A DNA stretch of 64,000 nucleotides from Microbacterium halophytorum (GCF_002970975.1 NZ_PNFA01000006.1:1-64000), one strand, 5' to 3'; shown: positions 1 through 7,973, counted from the first letter of the stretch. Numbers and translations: made by a program. Notes: generated by a model not told the origin, from the letters alone.

Positions 1-78
1 CTCCTCGTCGGCCTCGAGCCGGTCCTGCACCATGCGCACGGCACGATCCTTGAACGCTTGCGGATACTTCGAAGGCAT
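1..78 (-). mobile_element. IS3-family transposase OrfA, N-terminal fragment (cut by window edge)
   Basis: Reading the minus strand from the ATG at 78 gives 26 residues beginning MPSKYPQAFKDRAVRMV and continuing off the left edge. This is the typical start of IS3-family OrfA, the helix-turn-helix subunit of the OrfAB transposase that binds the element's ends. A GAGAGG ribosome binding site lies about 8 bases upstream. Only the beginning is visible, so whether the element is intact cannot be judged. The call rests on the characteristic KYPxxFKxRAVRMV opening together with the terminal repeat next to it. Confidence 0.75.
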
Positions 79-103
79 ATCCCAATCCTCTCGAAAACGG
101 ATC

Positions 104-126
104 GGAACGAAACCCAGGACGGTTCA
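104..126 (-). repeat. Probable terminal inverted repeat of the IS3-family element
   Basis: On the minus strand the sequence starting at 126 reads TGAACCGTCCTGGGTTTCG, resembling the TGAACCG-type ends of IS3-family elements such as IS6110. It sits about 50 bases upstream of the OrfA start, as expected for the left end. The element therefore probably ends at base 126 and chromosomal DNA begins at 127. The partner end and the target duplication are outside the window. Confidence 0.6.
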
Positions 127-210
127 GTGGAGGAATCGGGCGGCGGCTAGCGCTTGGCGGTGCAGCCCGCGCTCGCGGCTCGGGCCGACCGTGGTCGGGC
201 GGGTTCTGGG

Positions 211-279
211 CCGCGGCAGAATCTCTGAGCCGCGGCAGAATCGCGGGGATTGTGCCGCGATTGGGGGATTGTGCCGCGG
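211..279. repeat. Palindromic cluster of four ~15-bp repeats upstream of xerC
   Basis: Two copies of CCGCGGCAGAATC start at 211 and 230. They are followed by two copies of the near reverse complement GGGGATTGTGCCGCG starting at 245 and 264. Copies in each orientation are spaced 19 bases apart, so the block is an imperfect inverted array that could fold into alternative hairpins. It lies between the IS end and xerC. No coding potential was seen here. It resembles REP-type intergenic repeats, but I cannot assign it to a named family. Confidence 0.6.
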
Positions 280-369
280 TTCGGAGCGTGTGCGGCGGTG
301 CTGAGGCTGAGGTGCGCCGGGTGCGCTTCGCGCGCGGCGCGCCCGCACTCGCGGCGGCGCGAGCGGCGG

Positions 370-381
370 GAGACTGGGGAC
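370..381 (+). promoter_or_regulatory. Possible -10 element for leaderless xerC
   Basis: GAGACT at 370-375 is followed by exactly six bases and then the ATG at 382. This matches the spacing of the TAGACT-type hexamers found before several other genes in the window. A weak GGGGA immediately before the ATG could instead act as a ribosome binding site, so this is the least certain member of the set. Confidence 0.35.
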
Positions 382-1311
382 ATGCAGATCGAGCGGGCGG
401 CCGAGGCGTTCGCCGCGCACCTGGAGCGGGTGCGGCGGCTGTCGCCCGCGACCGTTCGGGCGTACCGATCGGACCTGGCAGACCTCGCCGATGCCGTCGG
501 CGACCTCGAGCTCGCCGGGATCGACATCGAGCACCTGCGCGACTGGCTGTGGCGCGCGACCAAGCGGGGCGACGCGCGGTCGACCCTCGCCAGGCGAACG
601 TCGTCCGCACGCTCCTTCTTCGCGTGGGCGCACGACGAGGGCCTGGTGCCCGCCGACCCGAGCCTGCGTCTCGTGACCCCGAAGCGCGGGCGCACGCTGC
701 CGCAGGTCGCGACCGCCGACGCGATGCGCGATGCGCTCGATGCGCTCACCGCGGCCGCCGCCGAGGGCGACCCGATCGCGCTGCGCGATCACGCGGCCCT
801 CGAGCTGCTCTACGGCGCCGGCATCCGCGTCTCCGAACTGTGCGGGCTCGACATCGGCGACGTCGACCTCGACCGGGGGACGGCACGCGTGCTCGGCAAG
901 GGGTCGAAGGAGCGGGTCGTGCCCTTCGGTGCGCCGGCCTCGCGAGCTCTCGGTGCGTACCTGACGCGGGCGCGACCCGCACTGCGGGAGCGCGCGAAGC
1001 GCGGTGCGGCTGGCGGGGACCCGGAGCCGTCGGACCGCGCGCTCCTGCTGGGGGCGCGCGGCGGGAGGCTCGGGCCCCGCGCCGTGTACGACCTCGTCGC
1101 CCGCACGATCGGCCCCGCGGTGGGCTCGTCGTCGGTGGGGCCGCACGCGCTGCGGCATTCGGCCGCGACCCACCTGCTCGACGGCGGAGCCGACCTGCGC
1201 GCCGTACAGGAGATGCTCGGGCACGCGAGCCTCGGCACGACGCAGATCTACACGCACGTCTCCTCCGAGCGCCTGCGTCAGAGCTACCGCCTGGCGCATC
1301 CGCGAGCGTAG
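382..1311 (+). CDS. xerC: Tyrosine recombinase XerC
   Basis: Site-specific tyrosine recombinase (309 aa) that resolves chromosome dimers at dif together with XerD. The N-terminal SAM-like core-binding domain covers about residues 1-90 (LSPATVRAYRSDL). The catalytic domain carries the complete active site: R149 (GAGIRVSEL), K173, H255 and R258 (HALRHS), H281 (LGHASLGTTQ) and nucleophile Y290. The ATG at 382 gives the usual XerC length; in-frame starts further upstream would add a low-complexity Arg/Ala tail. XerC rather than XerD is inferred from position, because xerC lies close to rpsB in many actinobacteria, including Mycobacterium tuberculosis. The IS3-family end lies about 250 bases upstream. 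Confidence 0.9.
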   Translation: MQIERAAEAFAAHLERVRRLSPATVRAYRSDLADLADAVGDLELAGIDIEHLRDWLWRATKRGDARSTLARRTSSARSFFAWAHDEGLVPADPSLRLVTPKRGRTLPQVATADAMRDALDALTAAAAEGDPIALRDHAALELLYGAGIRVSELCGLDIGDVDLDRGTARVLGKGSKERVVPFGAPASRALGAYLTRARPALRERAKRGAAGGDPEPSDRALLLGARGGRLGPRAVYDLVARTIGPAVGSSSVGPHALRHSAATHLLDGGADLRAVQEMLGHASLGTTQIYTHVSSERLRQSYRLAHPRA

Positions 1312-1385
1312 GCCGAGTGCCGACGGGGCGGCCCTGCCGGCCACCGTGGCCGTCAGGCTGGGGCGTCGCGGGCAGATCGGGAACT

Positions 1386-1470
1386 CCCCGCGAACGAGGG
1401 AATCCGTGCGGCACCGGACGTGTCGACGCTGCGGGGGGAGGGGACTTCCCCGCGCGCGAGGGAACCCGTG
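1386..1470. repeat. Pair of 23-bp direct repeats downstream of xerC
   Basis: The 23 bases at 1386-1408 and at 1448-1470 match at 21 positions; the shared core is GAGGGAA followed by CCGTG. No gene is visible between xerC and the convergent M23-like gene. This pair precedes a second, longer tandem array. Confidence 0.6.
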
Positions 1471-1560
1471 GTCCGGTGCTCGCCGCCTCCGCCGCGGCCC
1501 CGAGTTCGGATTCGCGACGAACCGGACGCCCGTGATGGCTACGCACCCGGCGCCGTGCCC

Positions 1561-1779
1561 GTGGTGAGCCGGATGCTCGGTTCGCGGCGGGCCCGGTGCC
1601 CGAGCCTGTGGTGAAACGGATGTTCGGATCGCGACGGACCCTCCGCTCGAGCCCGTGGTGAGCCGGATGCCGCGGTTCGCGGCGGGCCCGGTGCCCGAGC
1701 CTGTGGTGAAACGGATGTTCGGATCGCGACGGACCCTCCGCTCGAGCCTGTGGTGAGCCGGATGCCGCGGTTCGCGGTG
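1561..1779. repeat. Alternating ~47-bp tandem repeat array
   Basis: Five units start at 1561, 1608, 1655, 1703 and 1750, each opening GTGGTGA followed by GCCGGATG or AACGGATG. Units 1, 3 and 5 are one type, ending near GGGCCCGGTGCCCGAGCC. Units 2 and 4 are a second type and are nearly identical to each other. The higher-order period is therefore about 95 bases. The last unit stops just before the 3' end of the convergent M23-like gene. Units 2 and 4 differ only in the last base, so duplication looks recent. Confidence 0.85.
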
Positions 1780-1783
1780 CGAC

Positions 1784-2530
1784 CTATGTGCAGCAGGGCA
1801 GCAGCACGGCGCGGGGGACCCCGCCGAGGAGCAGGCGGGGGTTGATGTAGTCGCCGTGCAGGCGCACGCCGAAGTGCACGGCTCCCCGCGGCGCATGGCC
1901 GCCGGAAGCGACGACGCCGACGGCGTCGCCTGCCGCGACGGCGTCGCCGGGCGACAGGGCGCTCTCGACGGGCTCGAGCGTCGTGACGAGGCCGTCGCCG
2001 TGGTCGATCGTCACGAGCGGCCGGTCGACCACGACGCCTGCGAACGCGACGACGCCGCCGGCGGGGGAGCGGATCTCGCCGGCCGCCGCCAGGTCCATCC
2101 CGCGGTGACCCGGGGCGTAGTCGTGTGCCGGCCCGGCGAACTCCGCGAGCACGTGGACCGGCACGACGGGCCAGACCCACGGCTCGCGCGTGGGCACGGT
2201 CGCCGACCCACCGGCGGGCGCGGCCGGGCCGAGGAACCGCGCCGCGGCCGCCACGGCGTTCTCCGCGCGCGGTGCGCCCGCGGCGGCACGCGCACGGGAG
2301 GGGAGCGGAAGAGGTCCCGTCACGGCCGCGGCTGCCTGAGTCGGCCCGGATCGCTCTGCGACCGCTCCCGGGTGACGGGCATGGGCGGGATCCGCCGCGA
2401 TCAGCGTCAGCGCGAGCGCGGTCGCGAACGCGAGGAACAGGCGGAACGACGCGCGCCGCCCCGCACCGCGGCGGGTCGGAGCGCGCACGCCGATGGAGTC
2501 GTCCGGCCTGCGGCGGATCGTCGTGCTCAT
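1784..2530 (-). CDS. Secreted M23-like (LytM) peptidase homologue, catalytic His missing
   Basis: 248 aa. A signal peptide (about residues 20-52, Arg-rich then LFLAFATALALTLIAADPAHA) is followed by a C-terminal M23/LytM fold. GHRGMDL supplies the HxxxD zinc ligands, and the segment ending VHFGVRLHG supplies the last zinc His. In active LytM enzymes this segment reads HxH. Here the first His, the general base, is replaced by Ala (GAVHFGV), so hydrolase activity is doubtful. The ATG at 2530 places the signal peptide at the N terminus. An M23-type gene divergent from rpsB is a conserved actinobacterial arrangement (compare Rv2891 next to Rv2890c). Likely a cell-wall factor acting outside the membrane. 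Confidence 0.8.
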   Translation of the reverse strand: MSTTIRRRPDDSIGVRAPTRRGAGRRASFRLFLAFATALALTLIAADPAHARHPGAVAERSGPTQAAAAVTGPLPLPSRARAAAGAPRAENAVAAAARFLGPAAPAGGSATVPTREPWVWPVVPVHVLAEFAGPAHDYAPGHRGMDLAAAGEIRSPAGGVVAFAGVVVDRPLVTIDHGDGLVTTLEPVESALSPGDAVAAGDAVGVVASGGHAPRGAVHFGVRLHGDYINPRLLLGGVPRAVLLPCCT

Positions 2531-2774
2531 GGCGCCACTGTGCGCCGACGCACCGCCGATCGGAACAGCACGGATCGGGGTGTGCATCGTCCCCACCGCG
2601 GGCAGGCGGGTGTGGGCGAGGAGTCGGCGACGCCGCCGGCGCACATCCCTCGGTCGCCGAACCCGCGCTCGCGCGTGGCCCCGGATCGTCAGCCGTGAGT
2701 GAGGGGCGGGAACAGGGGCCGAGCGGCGCGCACCCCTCGGCTGCCCCACAGCCGTTCCGAGGAGGTCGAGCTGA

Positions 2775-2780
2775 TATGCT
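2775..2780 (+). promoter_or_regulatory. Candidate -10 element for rpsB
   Basis: TATGCT lies about 190 bases before the rpsB start. It would place the transcription start just before the first hairpin of the leader. No convincing -35 hexamer is visible at the ideal distance (TTCCGA ends 14 bases upstream). Confidence 0.4.
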
Positions 2781-2786
2781 TGCCCC

Positions 2787-2972
2787 TGCACCCCGGGTGA
2801 TCGGGGTGACTTCGCGTGCCCAGAGCGGGCGCCCGCAGCGGCCGGACGGCCGACGCGGCTCCCGCGGCAGCTTCTCCCTTCGGTCCCTCTCGATGAGGGT
2901 GGGAGTGCGTCGGGCACCAGGACACCAACCGCAGAATCGCGCCCGCGAGGGCGCCAGACAAGGAGTACGACC
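2787..2972 (+). promoter_or_regulatory. Structured 5' leader of rpsB (possible S2 autoregulatory element)
   Basis: The region before rpsB can form at least two good hairpins. One pairs CACCCCG (2789-2795) with CGGGGTG (2802-2808). The other is a two-part stem in which CTCCC (2874-2878) pairs with GGGAG (2901-2905) and CCCTC pairs with GAGGG inside it. Ribosomal protein operons are commonly autoregulated through such leaders, and an rpsB leader is known in enterobacteria. Whether this is a protein-binding leader is inference. The rpsB ribosome binding site AAGGAG follows. Confidence 0.45.
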
Positions 2973-3836
2973 ATGGCCGTCGTCACCATCCGCCAGCTGC
3001 TCGACAGCGGCGTTCACTTCGGACACCAGACCCGCCGGTGGAACCCGAAGGTCAAGCGCTTCATCCTCACGGAGCGCAGCGGCATCCACATCATCGACCT
3101 GCAGCAGTCGCTGGGCTACATCGACAGCGCGTACGAGTTCGTCAAGGAGACGGTCGCCCATGGCGGCACGATCCTCTTCGTCGGCACGAAGAAGCAGGCG
3201 CAGGAAGTCCTCGCCGAGCAGGCGCTGCGCGTCGGCCAGCCCTACGTCAACCAGCGCTGGCTCGGTGGTCTGCTGACCAACTTCCAGACGGTGTCGAAGC
3301 GCCTCGCCCGCATGAAGGAGCTCGAGGAGCTGGACTACGAGAACCCCTCGGAGTCGGGCTTCACCAAGAAGGAGCTGCTCCTCAAGAAGCGCGAGCTCGA
3401 CAAGCTGCACAAGTCGCTCGGCGGCATCCGCAACCTGCAGAAGACCCCGTCGGCCCTGTGGGTCGTCGACGCCAAGCGCGAGCACCTCGCGATCGACGAG
3501 GCCAAGAAGCTGGGCATCCCGGTCATCGGCATCCTCGACACGAACGTCGACCCGGATGACCTGCAGTACCCGATCCCCGGCAACGACGACGCGATCCGCT
3601 CCGTCTCGCTGCTGACCCGCATCATCGCCGACGCCGCGGCCGAGGGCCTGCAGGCCAAGCACAACCCCGAGGCCGGCGACGCCGAGCCGCTCGCCGAGTG
3701 GGAGCAGGAGCTCCTCGCCGGCGACGAGGCGAAGGCGGCCGAGGGCACCGAGGCTCCTGCCGAGACCGAGGCGCCCGCCGAGACCGAGGCGAAGCCGGCC
3801 GAGGCCGCTGACGCCGAGGCCCCCGCAGCCGAGTAA
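2973..3836 (+). CDS. rpsB: 30S ribosomal protein S2
   Basis: 287 aa with the classical S2 opening ([19 protein letters not shown], then RRWNPKM-like RRWNPKV) and the family motifs [18 protein letters not shown] and PVIGILDTN. The C-terminal ~50 residues are an Ala/Glu/Pro-rich tail with repeats of the type ETEAPA, common in actinobacterial S2. AAGGAG precedes the ATG at good spacing. It assembles late into the head of the small subunit. It is followed by tsf, the universal partner order, with a strong hairpin between the two genes. Confidence 0.98.
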   Translation: MAVVTIRQLLDSGVHFGHQTRRWNPKVKRFILTERSGIHIIDLQQSLGYIDSAYEFVKETVAHGGTILFVGTKKQAQEVLAEQALRVGQPYVNQRWLGGLLTNFQTVSKRLARMKELEELDYENPSESGFTKKELLLKKRELDKLHKSLGGIRNLQKTPSALWVVDAKREHLAIDEAKKLGIPVIGILDTNVDPDDLQYPIPGNDDAIRSVSLLTRIIADAAAEGLQAKHNPEAGDAEPLAEWEQELLAGDEAKAAEGTEAPAETEAPAETEAKPAEAADAEAPAAE

Positions 3837-3843
3837 TGCTCAT

Positions 3844-3869
3844 GGCCCGGCGGTCATCGCCGCCGGGCC
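3844..3869 (+). terminator. rpsB-tsf intergenic hairpin (attenuator or processing site)
   Basis: GGCCCGGCGG (3844-3853) pairs perfectly with CCGCCGGGCC (3860-3869) around the loop TCATCG. No T-run follows, so it is more likely a partial terminator or RNA-processing stem that lowers tsf output relative to rpsB than a full stop. Confidence 0.65.
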
Positions 3870-3901
3870 CTCAACGACCAACTGATAGGGAGAGCCGCAC
3901 A

Positions 3902-4729
3902 ATGGCCAACATCAGCATCGCTGACATCAAGACGCTGCGCGAGCAGCTCGGCACGGGCATGGTCGACACCAAGAAGGCGCTCGAGGAGGCCGGTGGCGAC
4001 ATCGAGAAGGCCACCGAGATCCTGCGCCTGAAGGGTGCGAAGGGCAACGCCAAGCGCGCCGACCGCTCCACGAGCGAGGGCCTCGTGGCCTCGCGCGAGG
4101 TGGGCGGCAAGGCGACGCTCATCGAGCTCGCCTGCGAGACCGACTTCGTGGCGAAGAACGACAAGTTCATCGCCCTCGCCGACCAGGTCGTCGACGCCGT
4201 CGCCGCCGCGGGCGCCGAGACGGTCGAGGCCGGCCTGGCCGCCGCTGCCGGCGACAAGACCGTCGACCAGCTGATCAGCGACGAGGCCGCGATCATCGGC
4301 GAGAAGGTCGAACTGCGCAAGGTCGCGACCCTCTCGGGCGACGCCTTCCAGGTGTACCTGCACCGCACGAGCAAGGACCTGCCCCCGCAGGTCGGCGTGG
4401 TCGTCGCCTACTCGGGTGACGACGCGGAGACGGCTCGCTCGATCGCGCAGCACATCTCGTTCGCCGACCCGCAGTTCCTGTCGCGCGACGAGGTCCCGGC
4501 CGAGGTCGTCGACAAGGAGCGCGACATCGTCACCGAGATCTCGCGCAACGAGGGCAAGCCCGAGGCAGCCCTGCCGAAGATCATCGAGGGCCGCGTCAAC
4601 GCGTTCTTCAAGCAGGTCGTGCTCGGCGAGCAGCCCTACGCGAAGGACAACAAGCTGTCGATCGACCAGGTCGCGAAGGACGCCGGCATCACGGTGACCG
4701 GCTTCGCCCGCTTCAAGGTCGGCGCGTAA
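3902..4729 (+). CDS. tsf: Elongation factor Ts
   Basis: 275 aa guanine-nucleotide exchange factor for EF-Tu. The N-terminal UBA-like domain (MANISIADIKTLREQLGTGMVDTKKALEEA) is followed by the diagnostic TDFVAKN-type signature (CETDFVAKNDKF, about residues 78-89), which contacts EF-Tu. The C terminus (LSIDQVAKDAG) closes the dimerisation/core region. The ATG at 3902 follows AGGGAG at normal spacing. In-frame codons upstream would only translate the rpsB-tsf hairpin. It is cotranscribed with rpsB and ends at a strong terminator. Confidence 0.98.
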   Translation: MANISIADIKTLREQLGTGMVDTKKALEEAGGDIEKATEILRLKGAKGNAKRADRSTSEGLVASREVGGKATLIELACETDFVAKNDKFIALADQVVDAVAAAGAETVEAGLAAAAGDKTVDQLISDEAAIIGEKVELRKVATLSGDAFQVYLHRTSKDLPPQVGVVVAYSGDDAETARSIAQHISFADPQFLSRDEVPAEVVDKERDIVTEISRNEGKPEAALPKIIEGRVNAFFKQVVLGEQPYAKDNKLSIDQVAKDAGITVTGFARFKVGA

Positions 4730-4741
4730 CAGCCCGATTCA

Positions 4742-4775
4742 GGGGCCCGGATCCGCGAGATCCGGGCCCCTTTTT
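4742..4775 (+). terminator. Rho-independent terminator after tsf
   Basis: A perfect 12-bp stem, GGGGCCCGGATC (4742-4753) with its complement at 4759-4770, closes the loop CGCGA and is followed directly by TTTTT. It ends the rpsB-tsf transcript before pyrH. Confidence 0.95.
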
Positions 4776-4879
4776 CGCGGCATCATCCGTACCCGATGGC
4801 GGGCGACTGCGGATGCCGCACCCATCAGCTAGCGTGAGAAGCGGCCTGGACGGAACGCTTCGCGAGAGAAGGAACACAC

Positions 4880-5596
4880 ATGCGCAATGAGACGGGGCGC
4901 CGGCGCGTCCTCCTGAAGCTCTCCGGCGAGGCCTTCGGCGGTGGCACCCTCGGTGTCAACCCGGATGTCGTCGGCCAGATCGCGCGCGAGATCGCAGAGG
5001 TGACCGACGAGGTCGAGGTCGCGGTCGTCGTCGGCGGCGGCAACTTCTTCCGCGGCGCCGAGCTCAGCCAACGAGGCATGGAGCGAGGCCGCGCTGACTA
5101 CATGGGCATGCTCGGCACCGTGATGAACGCACTCGCGCTGCAGGACTTCCTCGAGCAGGCGGGCGCCGCAACGCGAGTGCAGTCGGCCATCGAGATGACC
5201 CAGGTCGCGGAGCCGTACATCCCGCTGCGCGCCGAGCGCCACCTCGAGAAGAGCCGCGTCGTCGTGTTCGGCGCCGGTGCCGGCATGCCGTACTTCTCGA
5301 CCGACACCGTCGCCGCCCAGCGCGCGCTCGAGATCGGTGCAGTCGAGGTGCTCGTCGCCAAGAACGGCGTCGACGGCGTGTACACGGGCGACCCCCGCAC
5401 CGACGCGACCGCCACGAAGCTCGACAGCGTGACGTACTCCGACGCTCTGCAGCGCGGCCTCAAGGTCGTCGACTCGACCGCCTTCAGCCTGTGCATGGAC
5501 AACGGCATGGACATGCGCGTGTTCGGCATGGAACCGGCGGGCAACATCACGCGCGCCCTGCGCGGTGAGGAGCTCGGCACGCGCGTCAGCTCCTGA
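4880..5596 (+). CDS. pyrH: UMP kinase
   Basis: 238 aa bacterial UMP kinase of the amino-acid-kinase superfamily, phosphorylating UMP to UDP with ATP in pyrimidine synthesis. Visible motifs are [11 protein letters not shown] near the N terminus, [11 protein letters not shown] (phosphate-binding Gly loop), [18 protein letters not shown] (UMP site) and [12 protein letters not shown] (ATP site). Length is normal for the hexameric bacterial enzyme. GAGAAGGAA precedes the ATG. It lies directly upstream of frr, as in most bacteria; a possible -10 (TAGCGT near 4831) lies in the short gap after the tsf terminator. Confidence 0.97.
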   Translation: MRNETGRRRVLLKLSGEAFGGGTLGVNPDVVGQIAREIAEVTDEVEVAVVVGGGNFFRGAELSQRGMERGRADYMGMLGTVMNALALQDFLEQAGAATRVQSAIEMTQVAEPYIPLRAERHLEKSRVVVFGAGAGMPYFSTDTVAAQRALEIGAVEVLVAKNGVDGVYTGDPRTDATATKLDSVTYSDALQRGLKVVDSTAFSLCMDNGMDMRVFGMEPAGNITRALRGEELGTRVSS

Positions 5597-5693
5597 CGCC
5601 ACGGCGGACAACGCGCCGGGCCGCCCGGCTCGGCGCGCGGCGCGGACTGCGCCAAGTAGACTCGACCCAGTTGTATCGACGAATGGAGCCACC

Positions 5694-6248
5694 GTGATCG
5701 CGGATGTTCTGAAAGAAGCGACCGGCCGCATGGAGCGCGCTGTCGAAAGCGCGAAAGATGACTTCGCCACGGTGCGGACGGGGCGCGCGAACCCGCAGCT
5801 GTTCGAGCGGCTGACCATCGACTACTACGGCTCGCCGACGCCGCTGCAGCAGCTGGCATCGATGCAGAACCCCGAGGCGCGCACGATCGTGATCACGCCC
5901 TACGACAAGTCGGCGCTGAAGGCGATCGAGGACGCGATCCGGGAGATGCCGAACCTCGGGGCGAACCCGACGAACGACGGCAACCTCGTGCGGGTCACGA
6001 TGCCGGAGCTCACGCAGGAGCGCCGCAAGGAGTACGTCAAGCTCGTGCGCGCGAAGGGTGAGGACGCGAAGGTCCACGTGCGCGGCATCCGGCGCAAGAC
6101 GAAGGACGAGCTGGACGCGCTCCAGGGCGAGGTCGGCGAGGACGACATCGCACGCGGCGAGAAGGAGCTCGACGCCCTGACCAAGACCTACGTCGACAAG
6201 ATCGACGAGGCGCTCAAGCACAAAGAAGCCGAGCTCCTCGAGGTCTGA
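5694..6248 (+). CDS. frr: Ribosome recycling factor
   Basis: 184 aa, the standard RRF length when read from the GTG at 5694 ([13 protein letters not shown]). It has the [13 protein letters not shown] region and the long Lys/Glu-rich helices of the three-helix bundle ([23 protein letters not shown]). RRF splits post-termination ribosomes together with EF-G. GGAG lies six bases before the GTG. An upstream in-frame start would add a Pro/Arg-rich extension foreign to the family. TAGACT at 5656-5661 is a candidate -10, so frr may have its own promoter. cdsA follows after six bases. Confidence 0.97.
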   Translation: MIADVLKEATGRMERAVESAKDDFATVRTGRANPQLFERLTIDYYGSPTPLQQLASMQNPEARTIVITPYDKSALKAIEDAIREMPNLGANPTNDGNLVRVTMPELTQERRKEYVKLVRAKGEDAKVHVRGIRRKTKDELDALQGEVGEDDIARGEKELDALTKTYVDKIDEALKHKEAELLEV

Positions 6249-6254
6249 CCGAGC

Positions 6255-7295
6255 ATGTCGCGGGGGTCCGACGAGGGCGAGAAGCCGCCGGGCGAAGAGC
6301 ACGGTGACGACGCTCAGCACACGCACTTCGAGGGCGCGCGCGAGCGGATGGAGCACACGCGCGAGCAGTTCGACCAGGCACGCGAGCGCGCCCGTGATCA
6401 GGTCGAGCACGCGCGCGAGCAGTTCGATCAGGCGAACGAGCGCATCAAGGAGCGCACGGGCCGCGACCTGCTGCTCGCGATCGCCGTCGCGCTCGTGCTC
6501 GGTGCCGCCGTGCTGTGTTCGCTGCTGTTCCTGAAGGGGCTGTTCGTCGTCGTCGCCCTCGCGGGTGCCGGGATCGGCGTCTTCGAGCTCGTGCGGGCGT
6601 TCCAGGGCGGCGGGCGCCGCGTCGACCTCGTTCCGCAGCTCGTCGCGGTGCCGCTCATTCTGCTTCCGGCATACTTCCTCGACGAGCAGGTGCACTGGAC
6701 GAGCCTGTTCCTCGCGATCGCGCTCATCATCGTCTGGCGGCTCGTCGCCCAGATGACCGAGGGCGACGGCCGCGCCCGCGGCGCCACCGGGGTGCTCGAC
6801 GACGTCGTCTCCGGCGGATTCATCGCGCTGTACGTGCCGTTCCTCGCGAGCCTCGCGCTCGCGCTTCTCCGCCACGAGAACGGCGAGTGGTGGATCCTGG
6901 CGTTCCTGATCGTCGTGGTCGTCGCCGACACGGGTGCCTATGCGTCCGGCCTCGCCTTCGGCAAGCACAAGATGGCGCCCCGCATCAGCCCGAACAAGAC
7001 CTGGGAGGGCCTCGCCGGCGCGGCGGTCGCGGCTCTCGTCGCCGGTGCCCTGCTCGCCCACTTCATGCTCGGGCTGCCGTGGTGGTCCGGCCTGATCATC
7101 GGCGCCGTGATCCTATTGACGGCGACGATCGGCGACCTGGGTGAGTCGATGCTCAAGCGCGACCTCGGCATCAAGGACATGAGCGACTGGATCCCCGGGC
7201 ACGGCGGCGTGCTCGACCGGCTCGACAGCATCCTGCTCTCCGCGGGCGCGGCGCTCGGCCTGTTCCTCGCGCTGTCGCCGCTGAGCTCGCTCTGA
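6255..7295 (+). CDS. cdsA: Phosphatidate cytidylyltransferase with charged N-terminal extension
   Basis: 346 aa. CdsA makes CDP-diacylglycerol from phosphatidic acid and CTP at the membrane, the entry point to phosphatidylinositol, phosphatidylglycerol and cardiolipin. The C-terminal signature (KRDLGIKDMSDWIPGHGG then LDRLDS) is intact, preceded by about eight hydrophobic segments. The first ~75 residues are unusual: a soluble Glu/Arg/Gln-rich stretch containing two copies of a ~22-residue heptad-like unit (EHTREQFDQARERARDQV, then EHAREQFDQANERI), which looks like a coiled coil. The gene starts six bases after frr and is probably cotranscribed with it. Confidence 0.95.
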   Translation: MSRGSDEGEKPPGEEHGDDAQHTHFEGARERMEHTREQFDQARERARDQVEHAREQFDQANERIKERTGRDLLLAIAVALVLGAAVLCSLLFLKGLFVVVALAGAGIGVFELVRAFQGGGRRVDLVPQLVAVPLILLPAYFLDEQVHWTSLFLAIALIIVWRLVAQMTEGDGRARGATGVLDDVVSGGFIALYVPFLASLALALLRHENGEWWILAFLIVVVVADTGAYASGLAFGKHKMAPRISPNKTWEGLAGAAVAALVAGALLAHFMLGLPWWSGLIIGAVILLTATIGDLGESMLKRDLGIKDMSDWIPGHGGVLDRLDSILLSAGAALGLFLALSPLSSL

Positions 7296-7343
7296 TCCGC
7301 CCGCCGCTACACTCAGTGCGAACCACAGACACGAGGACCGAGG

Positions 7344-7946
7344 ATGAGTGACACCGCGACCATCGACTCCGGGGCCGAGGCAGGCGCGCCGAAGAAGCTC
7401 CCCTTCCCGGTGACGCACGGCCGGGAGCGCGGGTACGACCGCCGGCAGGTCGAGGAGTTCATGGCGAGGGCCCGCGCCGCGTTCGAAGCAGGGGGAGCGG
7501 ACGAGCCGGGCGCGCTGACGGCGGAGGACGTGCGCCGCGCCGCGTTCACTCTCACGAAGAAGGGCTTCGAGGTCGAGGCCGTCGATCAGGCGCTCGGCCG
7601 CATCGAGGAGGCATTCGCCGCTCGCGAGCGGCGCCGCGCGATCGATTCGGAAGGGCCGAATGCCTGGGTGGACCGGGCGCGCGACGAGGCACAGGTGATC
7701 CTCGACCACCTCGACCGGCCCGCGAAGCATCGCTTCGCGCGCGTCGGTGCGTTCTCGCACGGCTATGCTCCCGACGAGGTCGACGCGGTCGCCGACCGGA
7801 TCACGGAGTTCCTGCAGCTCGGCACGCCGCTCGAGGCGGAGCAGGTGCGACAGGCGGCGTTCCGGGTCGTCCGCCGCGGCTACCGCGAGGAACAGGTCGA
7901 CGCGCTGCTCGACGCCGTCGTCGAGATCATCCTCGCCGTGCGCTGA
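7344..7946 (+). CDS. DivIVA-motif repeat protein
   Basis: 200 aa soluble protein with four copies of the short DivIVA-type motif GY/F-x4-VD-x-hydrophobic: RGYDRRQVEEFM, KGFEVEAVDQAL, HGYAPDEVDAVA and RGYREEQVDALL. In DivIVA/Wag31 one such motif begins the N-terminal membrane- and curvature-binding domain at poles and septa. Here there is no long coiled coil after the repeats, so this is not Wag31 itself. It resembles the 'DivIVA domain-containing protein' found near cdsA in Microbacteriaceae. A GAGG ribosome binding site precedes the ATG. A role in cell division or envelope scaffolding is inference. Confidence 0.75.
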   Translation: MSDTATIDSGAEAGAPKKLPFPVTHGRERGYDRRQVEEFMARARAAFEAGGADEPGALTAEDVRRAAFTLTKKGFEVEAVDQALGRIEEAFAARERRRAIDSEGPNAWVDRARDEAQVILDHLDRPAKHRFARVGAFSHGYAPDEVDAVADRITEFLQLGTPLEAEQVRQAAFRVVRRGYREEQVDALLDAVVEIILAVR

Positions 7947-7973
7947 GCGCGCGGGGGAGAATCTCGAATCAAT

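Noticed and set aside
124..1896. 590-codon minus-strand frame over xerC and the repeat array
   Set aside because: Includes translated tandem repeats (IRLTTG-type units) but no domain; it spans the real xerC gene antisense.
1539..3662. 707-codon minus-strand frame covering the M23-like gene and rpsB antisense
   Set aside because: Composite of antisense rpsB, the leader and repeats in the wrong frame; the M23-like gene lies in another frame with a signal peptide.
3836..3901. Upstream in-frame start for tsf
   Set aside because: It would translate the intergenic hairpin. The ATG at 3902 matches the universal EF-Ts start and has a ribosome binding site.
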